This document shows positions 34,601 through 44,994 of a stretch of DNA of 64,000 bases, in pieces. Source of the DNA: Porphyra umbilicalis. Its lineage: Eukaryota > Rhodophyta > Bangiophyceae > Bangiales > Bangiaceae. Position 1 is the first letter of the stretch, and every line of letters begins with the position of its first letter. A program made the translations under genes and the position numbers. The DNA lies in NCBI GenBank assembly GCA_002049455.2, contig KV918838.1, positions 208,971 to 272,970 of the forward strand. The letters are read 5' to 3'. The notes below the pieces were generated by a model, which saw nothing but the letters and a program-made list of their open reading frames with translations, was not told the origin of the DNA and searched no databases.

Positions 34601-36630
34601 TGTGTTGGGGTGCTCAACGGCCACTCGGAGTCGGTCACGTGCGTGTGTGTGGTGGAGGTCGATGGGGGGGGTGACGGAGGTGGCGGTGGCGGCAAGGTGC
34701 AGCGCGTGGTGTCTGGGTCCTGGGACAACACGCTGCGGGTATGGGACGCGGGCCGCGGGGAGTGTGTTGGGGTGCTCAACGGCCACTCGGAGTCGGTCAC
34801 GTGCGTGTGTGTGGTGGAGGTCGATGGGGGGGGTGACGGCGGTGGCGGTGGCGGCAAGGTGCAGCGCGTGGTGTCTGGGTCCTGGGACAAGACGCTGCGC
34901 GTATGGGACGCGGGCCGCGGGGAGTGTGTTGGGGTGCTCAACGGCCACTCGTCGAGGGTCACGTGCGTGTGTGTGGTGGAGGTCGATGGGGGGGGTGACG
35001 GAGGTGGCGGTGGCGGCAAGGTGCAGCGCGTGGTGTCTGGGTCGGTCGAGTGGACGCTGCGCGTATGGGACGCGGGCCGCGGGGAGTGTGTTGGGGTGCT
35101 CAACGGCCACTCAAAGTCGGTCACGTGCGTGTGTGTGGTGGAGGTCGGTGGGGGTGGTGACGGCGGTGGCGGTGGCGGCAAGGTGCAGCGCGTGGTATCT
35201 GGGTCGGACGACAAGACGCTGCGTGTGTGGGACGCGGGCCGCGGGGAGTGTGTTGGGGTGCTCAACGGCCACTCGGAGCCGGTCACGTGCGTGTGTGTGG
35301 TGGAGGTCGGTGGGGGTGGTGACGGCGGTGGCGGTGGCGGCAAGGTGCAGCGCGTGGTGTCTGGGTCCTGGGACAACACGCTGCGCGTATGGGACGCGGG
35401 CCGCGGGGAGTGTGTTGGGGTGCTCAACGGCCACTCAAAGTCGGTCACGTGCGTGTGTGTGGTGGAGGTCGATGGGGGGGGTGACGGCGGTGGCGGTGGC
35501 GGCAAGGTGCAGCGCGTGGTGTCTGGGTCCTTGGACTATACGCTGCGCGTATGGGACGCGGGCCGCGGGGAGTGTGTTGGGGTGCTGAACGGCCACTCGT
35601 CGAGGGTCACGTGCGTGTGTGTGGTGGAGGTCGGTGGGGGTGGTGACGGCGGTGGCGGTGGCGGCAAGGTGCAGCGCGTGGTGTCTGGGTCGGACGACAA
35701 GACGCTGCGCGTATGGGACGCGGGCCGCGGGGAGTGTGTTGGGGTGCTCAACGGCCACCGGGAGTCGGTCACGTGCGTGTGTGTGGTGGAGGTCGATGGG
35801 GGGGGTGACGGCGGTGGCGGTGGCGGCAAGGTGCAGCGCGTGGTGTCTGGGTCGTTCGACAGGACGCTGCGCGTATGGGACGCGGGCCGCGGGGAGTGCG
35901 TGGGGGTGCTGCACGGCCACTCGTTTGCGGTCACGTGCGTGTGTGTGGTGGAGGTCGATGGGGGGGGTGACGGCGGTGGCGGTGGTGGCAAGGTGCAGCG
36001 CGTGGTGTCTGGGTCGGTCGAGTGGACGCTGCGCTTATGGGACGCGGGCCTCGGGGAGTGTGTTGGGGTGCTCATCGGCCACTCGTTGACGGTCACGTGC
36101 GTGTGTGTGGTGGAGGTCGGTGGGGGTGGTGACGGCGGTGGCGGTGGCGGCAAGGTGCAGCGCGTGGTGTCTGGGTCGGACGACAAGACGCTGCGTGTGT
36201 GGGACGCGGGCCGCGGGGAGTGTGTTGGGGTGCTGAAAGGCCACGTGGACAGGGTCACGTGCGTGTGTGTGGTGGAGGTCGGTGGGGGTGGTGACGGCGG
36301 TGCCGGTGGCGGCAAGGTGCAGCGCGTGGTGTCGGGGTCGTTCTTCAAGCGCTGTGTGTGTGGGACGCGGCTGCAGATGGGTCTTTCGTGGGGGGCCCTG
36401 TTTTGCTGTTGCCCTCGCACGCCGTCGTGTTGTCGGCTGTTGTGGAGCGCCCGGGGTCGGTTTTGTGTACCTGTTGGACGGGCGCCGTTTATCTTGTGGA
36501 CACACTTCTCTACGAGGTGTTTCCGCTTGCTTTTCCAATGACTGTGCGTACCGTCTGCTCTTACGCTCGAGGCCAAGTGGTGCTTGGTTCTGAGCATCGT
36601 GTTGACTTTGCTCGCTTGCTTCTTGAGTAG
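31619..36630 (+). CDS. NLR-type receptor: N-terminal domain, NB-ARC, WD40 repeats (frameshift in last blade)
   Basis: The first ATG of the long frame is at 31619; the copy at 53027 starts at the same Met. Residues ~25-200 look PH-like at their end (FDAVTFIAKNEDDAAVWATQLA). Residues ~220-430 are helical with a hydrophobic stretch (CVAFAVGALAMVVRVCAAAA), recalling HeLo/MLKL-type cell-death helix bundles. The NB-ARC ATPase has the P-loop GMGGVGKST (~466), Walker B VLIVIDDCW (~548), CLVFSTRAERI (~578), GLPLALALLG (~645) and an MHD-like RLHDLVVDW (~762). From ~950 on there are eleven full WD40 repeats of 54 residues. A missing base after 36349 ends the straight frame at 36541. In the next frame the twelfth blade (VWDAAADGSFVGGPV...) runs on to TAG 36628-36630, so a protein of about 1670 aa is likely if that base is a sequencing error. 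Predicted role: cytosolic immune or allorecognition sensor with ligand binding by the propeller. Confidence 0.85.
34547..36349 (+). repeat. eleven 162-bp WD40-coding repeats plus a partial twelfth
   Basis: Units start at 34547, 34709, 34871, 35033, 35195, 35357, 35519, 35681, 35843, 36005, 36167 and 36329 (period exactly 162 bp = 54 codons). Each codes SGS-xxx-TLRVWDAGRGECVGV, then NGH-xxx-VTCVCVVEV, then a Gly-rich loop (GGGDGGGGGGKVQRVV). The DNA is almost identical between units apart from two three-codon clusters. The 12-residue Gly loop is unusual for WD40 blades. Confidence 0.95.
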
Positions 36631-37833
36631 ACGTCTGCACGGTGTGCGCGGGCCTGCACCACCGCCATTGTACGCGGCTCGGCCACACGGCGGCACCTCT
36701 GGCGAGCGGGGCGGCGGCGGCGGCGGTGGCCGTCCCAGCGATGCACACATGCGTCGGGCGGGCACGCGGCGGCGGGCGCGGACAGTTGCGTGGCAGACGA
36801 CGCGGGCGACGGCGCGACTATGGTCGGGCGGGCTGCAGCGCGACACTTGGTGGGCGGCTGACGGTCCGACTGCGCACTGGTAGCAGGCAATGCGCAGCGA
36901 GCGAGCCGGGCGGGGAGTCCCGCCGCCTGCTGCCATGTGGCCGCGCGTGCCCCGCCTGTGGCGCCTGTCTCAGCGTCTCGGCCGGCGTTCCCGCCACCGG
37001 CGTCGACGGCGGGCGCCCGCTCATGTGCCGGCTGGACGGCGCGCACCGGCGGACGCTCCCCTGTGTCGATGCAGCCGGGGGGGCGGCCGGCCGCGCCACG
37101 CCCGGCTCTTCGCCCGGCTAGCGCGGCGGTCGCCACCGCCGCCCCCCGCACTCGACGCTGCGTGCGGCCTGTGGCGCCCCGCCGGCGGGTGCCCCGCGCG
37201 GCGCCGCCCCGCGCGGGGGAATGGGGCTGGCGGCGGCAACGGCCGCCGCCGGCGCCACCACCCGCGCGCGCGCGCCAGCCGGCCGATGGTGGGCGTGGCC
37301 TGCGTGCGGCAGCCCCGCTGCGGCGTCGGCGCCACACGCTCCCCGCACGGAGGCCACCAGTCACATGTGCAGGCGGCGACGGTGGCTGCCAGTGGCCGCG
37401 CGGACCGCGTCAGTGCGTGCGCCGCCGCTCTTTCACCGTCGGAGCGGGCGGGAGGGGTGTTGTTGCGGCGGCAGCGGTCCGCCGCGGCCGACTGCCTCTG
37501 GTTCCACTGTCCCTGTCGGCCGACACGGCCGCCGCCACCGCCGCCGCCCGCCATCTCTGCCGTCCCGTCTGCCACCGCCGATTCCACCTCTGCCGCCGCC
37601 CGCCGCCCCCCGCCCTTGTCGCTGCCGTCGCCGCTGCCGCCTCTGCGGCAGCCTCTGCCACCGCCGCCTCTGCCGCCGCTTCTGCAACAACCGCCGCCAC
37701 CGCCGCCGCCTGCCACCTCTGCCGTCACCTCTGCCGCCGCCGCTTCCACCTCTGCCGCCGCCCGCCGCCCGCTGTCCTTGTCGCTGCCGACGCCGCTGCC
37801 GCGTCTGCCGCCGCCTCTGTCACTGCCGCCTCT

Positions 37834-37868
<35 letters not shown>

Positions 37869-39325
37869 CGTCGCCGCCGCCGCCGCCGCAGCCGCAGCCG
37901 CCGCCGCTGCCGCCGCCGCAGCCCCCGCCGCCCGCATGGCGGGTGGCAGACGGCGTGCGGCACGCACACGCAGGCGGGGGTCCGCCGACGTCTGTGCTCC
38001 TGCGGGTGGCCTCGACCCGTGGGCGGCGTGTACGGCTCCGACTGGGGTGCGCATCGTGGACGCCTCTGGCGGCGGAGGCCGGTGCCGGAGTGGCCGGGGC
38101 GGATGCCAGCGCGCGCCCGTGGTCGCGTGGGCTGGGTGCCGCTCCACGCGTTTCGTGTTGACTTGTCCTCTTCCCGTTTTTTGTTTTTTGTTTTTTTGCC
38201 TCTTGCCGCTCTTGCCTTTTTCCTCGTCTGCTTTCTTCATGTTTGGTTTGTTTTCTTTTTCTCGTTAGCGTTCTTTGTTGTTTCTTGTTCACTTCCCATT
38301 CTCCCGTTTCTCTGCTTCCTCACGCACAAACTGCTTTGTGCGCACCCCGCGGGTGGTAGGCAGCGCGGCGGCTGCCGCGCGCAGCCCGCACGTGGCCGTC
38401 CTAGACGGCGGCCGGCCACCGCCGCTGGTCGAGGTCCCCCGCCGCCAACGGCACCACAGGCGTCCCCAGTGCGCGACGCTGCCGCCTCGCACCGGCGCCG
38501 GCCGAGGCACCGACGACGTCGCCCCTGGCGCTGTGCCCGCACCCGTCGCCGGGACAGCAGGGTGCCGGCACATCCCCCCCCGCCGCCGCCGCCGGGACGC
38601 GGACACAGCCGGCGCCCGCATGGGGCAGCGGCACGGTGATGGCCTGGCACCCGGCGCCCCCGCCTCTTCAAGCAGGCCAATCGGGTTGTTGCCCCCCTCG
38701 GCGGCGACCGCGGTGGGGTGGTGGCACCCCCGAGCGGCGTGCACCCGCCACCCGGTCACAGGCCAGAGACGGTGACGGAACGGGGCGACCCCCCCCCGAG
38801 GCCAACGCGCCAAGGATCACTGCGCGGTCGCCGCGGCCGCCCGCCCTCCCCCGTCATCCGGGAGCCTGCCAGGCGCCGGTGGCCCGCTGCTGCTGGCGCG
38901 GCCTCTGGCCGCCGCCGCCGCCGCTGCCAGTGGGGACGGCCCCCACGGTCGGGGCAGCGGCGGCGTCGGCATCGGCGGCGGTGGCTTCGGCGCTGGTGAT
39001 GGGGGCGCCCGCGGCGGCGGCGGCGGCAACGACGGGGCCGCCGCTGGCAGCGGTGGCGGGCCAGGCGGCGACCGCAATGGCGGTGGCGGCGGCGGCGACG
39101 CCGGGCACCTGCCGCACACCGCTGGTGAGCGCTCCGCGAGTCGTCGCGGACGGCGCTGTGGCCCCGCTTGTGCGTCGCGCGCCTCGGCACGCGGGCCTCT
39201 GCGTGGGCGTTGCTGCCCCACTCCGCACTGCTGAGGTAGCTGCGCGCGGCGCTGCCGTCGCCGCCCTTCGGCGCGCCGCCCGCGCGTTGGTCGCTTGGCG
39301 GCCATGGAAGCGCCGGCGGTGCGGT

Positions 39326-39364
<39 letters not shown>

Positions 39365-39658
39365 TGCGCCGCCGCCCCCGCTGAGCCTCACCGAATCAGC
39401 CGCCGCCGCCGCCACTGTGGTGCGGTTGGCGCGGCTGCCGCCGCTGCCCGCGGCGGCCGCCTCGCCCGCCCTCGAAGGGTGGCACGCACGCACGTCGCCG
39501 CGGCGGCCTGTCGGCGACGCGGGCGGGGAAGGCGCGGACGTTGCCGCGGCGCTGGTGGCGGTGATGGCGGCGGACGGCGGAGGGGAGCGACCGTCACACC
39601 CAGCGGGGCTCCAAGCGCTCCCTCGGCGGCTCCCTCGTCGGCATAATCACGGGAGGGA

Positions 39659-39711
<53 letters not shown>

Positions 39712-40799
39712 AGGGAGCCGCCGCGGCCCCCTCTCCCCCGAGGCGCGGGCGTTTGTGCTCGCAGCGCCGGCCGGCGTCGGCCGGCTGCACGCGCGGCGGA
39801 GCGCCAACGCGCGCCGCGCCCGCTGGCGGCTGGCCGTCGACGACACGCAGTGCGGGGGCTGCGAAGGGGGACGGGCCTGCAGGCGACGCCCGCGGCGGCG
39901 GCGGCGGCGGCGGCCAGACGGCTCGAGCAGATTAAAAAAAAAGAGCAATTCCGCTGCGCGAGAGGGGGTCGTGCCACCCCCGCGGCGGCGCCGTGGACCG
40001 GGGCGCGCGGGCGGGGGGGGGGACCCCCACGGCACAGACGCCAGGCGGACGCGACGCCCGCGCCGCGCCGGGCGCCCGCGGCAGCCGGCCCGCCGGCCCG
40101 TGCCGACGCGGGCGGCGGCGCGGCGGGGCGCGCGCCGACGCGCGCCGCCCGCCCGCGGCCGCCGCGGGGCGCGGCGGTCCGCGCGGGCACCGTCGCTGCA
40201 GGATGCAGCCCAACAGAACGCCGAACAGAATGGTCTGTTCTGGAACAGGCAACAGAACGCCGATCTGTTCGGGCGTCTGTTCGGGCAACAGACGCCGAAC
40301 AGACGGCGATTCTGTTCGGCGCCGCTGTTACCCTCTCTCGTGGGGGGTCCGTGCATGCTGCCAAGGTCTCGTGCGCGTAACGGCTCCCTTCGGTCGTTTA
40401 GCAGTGGACTAGAGAACAGAGCTGCCTAGTGGCCCATAACCCGGGCGATAGCTGGACTGAGTGCCCGCTGCTGGGGACTGCATCTGCAACAAAGCACGAC
40501 TGTCTCTCAGAATTGTCACGGCATTTAAGACGCGAAAGACGCAGGCGATCAACCTACGAATTGCAGTGTGAGTGGCAGGCGCCGGCGACAAAGGCAAGCT
40601 ACGACGTAGCGGTCCGCAGTCGCGACGAGGGTCAACGTGGTCGTCAAACAAACATAGAAACAACAGACCGTCATCGTCACGACGGTGTCACTGTCGAGTG
40701 GCTTCGTTTCGGCGAGCCGCAAGACGCGCTCAATCACTACGAGTTACCGTCCTACACTTGGTCCACTCAACCGGCATTTACACACGCGCCGGACCTTCA
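36631..40799. other. very GC-rich low-complexity region, no supported gene
   Basis: Long frames are open on both strands but consist of Arg/Pro/Ala/Gly. CCG/GGC microsatellites occur at about 37840-37930, 39326-39363 and 39661-39711 (17 GGC units). 38120-38770 is the right-hand part of the duplicated NLR locus (inverted at 50.46-52.13 kb) and includes a T-rich stretch 38160-38330. A frame near 39725-39890 (SPEARAFVLAAPAGVGRL...) is slightly more protein-like but unassigned. Confidence 0.5.
40209..40322. repeat. cluster of GAACAGA / TCTGTTC motifs in both orientations
   Basis: Within ~115 bp there are two ACAGAACGCCGA, several CGAACAGA and four TCTGTTC strings, arranged as overlapping inverted repeats (for example GAACAGAATGGTCTGTTC). 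Such two-way motif clusters are typical of subterminal binding sites of CACTA-type transposons, and a CACTA-like gene lies 1.2 kb downstream, but no ends were found. Confidence 0.5.
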
Positions 40800-41330
40800 C
40801 CCCACCAACAGCCCCGCCGACAACACCGACGGCCAACCCCACCAACAGCCCCGCCGCCAACCCCCACCGCCAACCCCACCAACAGCCCCGCCGCCAACAC
40901 CGACCGGCAGCCCCCACCAACAGCCCCGCCGCCAACACCGACCGGCAGCCCCCACCGACGGCTCCGCCGCCAACACCGACCGGCAACCCCCACCGACAGC
41001 CCCGCCGCCAACACCGACCGGCAGCCCCGACCGATAGCCCCGCCGCCAACGCCGACCGGCAGCCCCTACCGGCAGCCCCGCCGCCAACACCCACCGGCAA
41101 CCCCCACCGGCAGCCCCGCGGCCGACACCGACCGGCAGCCCCCACCGGCAGCCCCGCCGCCAACACCGACTGGCAGCCCCCACCGGCAGCCCCGCCGCCA
41201 ACGCCGACCGGCAACCCCCACGGGCAGCCCCGCTGCCAACACCGACCGGCAGCCCCGACCGACAGCCCCACCGGCAACACCGACCGGCAGCCCCGACCGA
41301 CAGCCCCGGCCGCCAACACCCAACCGCCGC
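40800..41330. repeat. 38-bp minisatellite, about 14 copies
   Basis: The unit CAACACCGACCGGCAGCCCC followed by a CACCGACAGCCCCGCCGC-type half repeats every 38 bp (for example 40895 and 40933). Because 38 is not a multiple of three, each unit shifts frame, which keeps all three frames open on both strands. The long Pro/Thr- or Gly/Val-rich frames here are not evidence of proteins. Confidence 0.85.
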
Positions 41331-41497
41331 TACGAGCCCCACCGGCAGCTGCACCGCCCCACCGCCAGCCCGGATGCAAGTGCCCTCCAACCGACCTGCC
41401 AAGAGCACCACCACCAGTACCATCACCAGCAACCAAGGCAATTGCTCCATACCGTAAGCGCCGTGCTACTTCACACCCCACAAGTGTGATACCCACA

Positions 41498-44400
41498 CTA
41501 GCTGCTAGGGTTGAGGGCACGGGAAGTAAATGGGTAGAACGCGTTCGTGAAGAAACGAGCAGCGTGACGCTCATCGGCAGTGTCCGGGATGTTCGAGGGT
41601 ACGGCGCGCAGACCGTGCTGGTCCCCTAGGTCTCGGAAGTCTGGTACGACGTGCTGTACCCGTAGAATGCTGGACAGCGGCACGCGAGCAAGGGCAGGCC
41701 ACTCCGCGTCAGTGCTCTCAAAGCACCACGCCACCCTCTTACATCCCGACCGCGTGAGGGAGCACTGTGGCATCGAGGGCACCTCCTCCATGCACCAAAC
41801 AACGGCAAAGTCGTCCACTACGCCACCAAGCACACGGACCACCAGCCGCAGGCACCCCAGACACATTTGGTCGCTCGAGTTGGTGTACCAAACGTGGTCG
41901 TACCTGGGCTTGCCCAGGTACGAGTTGGATGCACATGCAGTCTGCACCACCGAGGCGGCGCCCCACTCGAAGGTGCAGTTGAACGTGCAGGAGGTAGAAA
42001 CAACCAGGGAGCAGCGTGGGCCCCTCCCCAACAACGCGCCCACACAACACAAACCAGGTACCCGCTCCGCATCAGCCACGTAGGTCCGACGCCCCCGGTG
42101 GGACCTCGACAGCAACGAATCCGACGCTGCAGCGACGTCGCCGGCGTCCACGACCTCCTCAAGCAAGTCGTAGAGGCCATCATTGCCTCCGGCGCCCTCG
42201 GTCTCCTGCTCACGTAGCTCCCGCAGCACCTCGGCCTGCGTCTCGGCCGCCCGCATCATCTGTAGGACGATGGTGGGTCCGCGCTTGTTGGTGCGGGCGT
42301 ACATCCTCTTGCAGGGGCCGTGCAATGCCTCGTTCTCGCTGGTATCACCCTCCCACATGTTGCCATTGGCAAGCAACGCCGCCAGCAAGTGGTTGGCCAG
42401 CCGGTGCGCCTTCATCGTGTGCGCTGGTCTGAACAGGATGTCGACGTAGTCAATAATAAAGACCCTGGCCTCGTCTGCCAGCGCGCGCATCTGCACCTCA
42501 GACATGCGCACCGTGTCGGCCATGTTATCACCCATAAGACGGCCTCCGAGCGCCGCCATGCGGCAAAAAACGTCCAGGACGGCCATGTGAAGAGGAAGGT
42601 CACCGAACAGGCGCCTGTACTTGGGGGAGGACACAACGTCTGGAACGACAGGGTCGGGAAGCACCTCGTCGGCAGCGTCGCGGCCACCACCATCAGGACC
42701 ATGCCCATCGTCGAGCTCTTCGTGCGCATCAGACAAACGGCGCTGGGTGGCACTCACCCTCGTCGGCGCGGCGTCCGCATGCCGCAAGGGCTGCCCTTCG
42801 GCCGGCCCGCCTACACCTGCAATCATGTGCGGCATGATGCAAAGACCATGGCGCCACAGCCGTCCGGTCATTTGAAGCTGCTTTTCTGTAGGGGGAACAA
42901 AGAACCTGTGTAGAGAAACAGTCCGCAACATGAGCAGATGTAGCACAAGAGTAGTACCGTCGGCAGTGTGTACGCGTGAGTTGTGGCACTGTAACAAAGG
43001 AGCACAGTCTGGCACATACGAAAGGCTACAGCGGAGACACGGCGGGAAGGAGAACGCCACGGCAAGACTGAGGACAACTTACCCAGGTGGGGTCGGAGAA
43101 GGCACTTTCAGGTGCCCCATCTCCCAGGCTCGCAAGTTCAGCGCCTCGAGCGTCTCCCCCACAGGGCCCAAGCGCGCGTCTTGGCCGTCACACGCCACGC
43201 GCAAAAAGGAAGGAAAGCGCTGCGTAACCATTCGCACCACCCCGATCTTTCACACATGTAGGAGGTCGAGGGAGATGATCGCGTACAGCTGCCTGCTGTC
43301 CGTCGCAAGGCCCCAGACGGCCCCAATTGCCGGTACAAACGCAAGAGCGCTGTGCTCAGTCCGGAGCTGGTTGCGTAGCGACGGTCTAGGATCTCGGTCG
43401 CGCGTGATGGCGCCGTCGAGTTGGGAATCGAGAACCGCAGTGACGTCACGAGCTGGCGCACCCACACCCGCCGGTCCGCCCGCCACGTCGCGTCGGACCA
43501 CGCAATGAGAAAAGAAAACCTCACACGCATTGCCCATAAGGCACACCACCGACCGCTCACCAAGCTGGTCGGCGACAAGGCCGAAAATCCGCGGAACCGC
43601 CGTCAAGGTCTGGCGCCCTAGAAACTCTACAGCCACACTTGTTTGGCTCGCGCCGACAAAGCGGCGGAGAAGCACAGCCAGACACCGCTGCAATACGCCG
43701 TTGCGAGCGACGCTCGCTCGACGACGAGCTGCCGCCGTGCGGGCAACAGGCTTGCCGACATGGGGCACGTGACCAACAGTCACCCACTGCACCGTCCGGT
43801 CACGTACGTTCAGCACGCGTGCCCGGATGGGGAACATGTAATGAGCGCCCGACCAGGACACGACGGCCTCGTCGATAAAAGTTGTACCGCCAGCACGAAC
43901 GCGAGTGCCCCGTGCCGACCGCGCACGTGCACCTCTTCGGTGAGGAAAAGGTCGCTGTCCAGCATGTCCGATCTTAAACGCGTCCCGTCCGGCCCCAAGC
44001 CAAGCCGCTCTCCCCATAACTGCAAGTGAGTGGCGTCCCGCAGGAGATCGAAAGAGACGACGAGAAGATCCCTCGAGTAGAAGAGGTGGGTCACACCTTC
44101 CACCTCCAGTGGAGTCACGTCCCAACCCAGCTTGGAGAGCACGCGCCGTTGCTCACCCCGCACAGCGCTCACGAACGCATCCTTAGAGCCGAACGCCCGC
44201 GAAATCTCCCCTTCCACATCCGAGTCGCCCCCCCCGTCCGACGGGATGCTCTCCGACGTAATGGGAACTTCTTGAGCAGCCACATTCACATCACGGTCAG
44301 CCGCAGTCTGGCGTAGACGCTTGCGCTCTCGAGTGCCGCGGCGCCGAGCAACAGAACCGCTCTCCTCCGCCATAAGCAGGAGGGAGACGTAAAACCGTTG

Positions 44401-44994
44401 GTCGGCTTGTGATAGCCCCATACCACCGGCGCGGAGTGCAAACTTGAGTGCTTCCCGCAACAGCGGCGTGTCGAACGACGATGGCCGCCATCCGACAGAC
44501 GGCGGCACAAGACGTCGCGTCTTGCTCGCTTCTGGCATGGCCTCAAAGTAGGCTCTGATGCGCGCAGCAGTGCAAGTCTGGAAGACAGGTCGGGGCCGGC
44601 GCACCGGTAGCGCCCCGCGCACATAGGCGTCAGCTGGTACGCTGATGACGCCGAGTCCAGTGGCGGCGAAATGGGCCCCATGGACGTCACTCGGTAGCTC
44701 GGTCGTGGCACCTTGTGCGATACCGGGAGCGTGCGCTCCGCTGTCGACAACTCAAGCTGCCTGTTGTGGCCCAGACAGGTCCGCCGCCGCTGCCGCCCGG
44801 TGCCGCCCGACCTCTCGGGGCCGCAGGTGCAACTCCAAGAATCCCGGCGGTGGTACGAGCCGGTTCAGCCTCGGGTGCCTCACCGACATGTGCCGCGTGC
44901 GACTGCTTCGATTTGGGAGAACTCGGGTACAATGCCAGCATAACCCACGCACATTGGCGTGGGCGTCGTCCCCGTCGACTTGCATAGCCTGCAC
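41498..44994 (-). pseudogene. CACTA/Plavaka-like transposase, broken
   Basis: Read on the minus strand: ATG near 44994 starts MQAMQVDGDDAHANV and a C2H2 finger (CWHC-x11-RHMSVRH). An in-frame TGA lies at 44752-44754. A long conserved region follows (LFYSRDLLVVSFDLLRD). A one-base deletion near 43872 breaks the frame before DEAVVSWSGAHYMFPIRARV, VLQRCLAVLLRRF and CLMGNACEVFFSHC. TGA at 43250-43252 replaces an expected Trp in LHV-W-KIGVVRM. A GT-AG intron spans 43082-42906 and joins TPPG to FFVPPTEKQLQM. The C-terminal part has HRLANHLLAALLANGNMWEG then GDTSENEALHGPCKRMY and TNKRGP, typical of EnSpm/CACTA-type DDE transposases. It ends TAG at 41498. With two nonsense codons and a frameshift it is probably inactive. 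Confidence 0.75.

Noticed and set aside
36890-40430. Long overlapping frames of 300-470 codons
   Set aside because: Low-complexity CCG/GGC DNA, open on both strands, no domain; not supported as genes.
40572-41629. Pro/Thr-rich or Gly/Val-rich 'repeat proteins'
   Set aside because: All three frames are open because the 38-bp repeat shifts phase each unit; no reason to prefer any.
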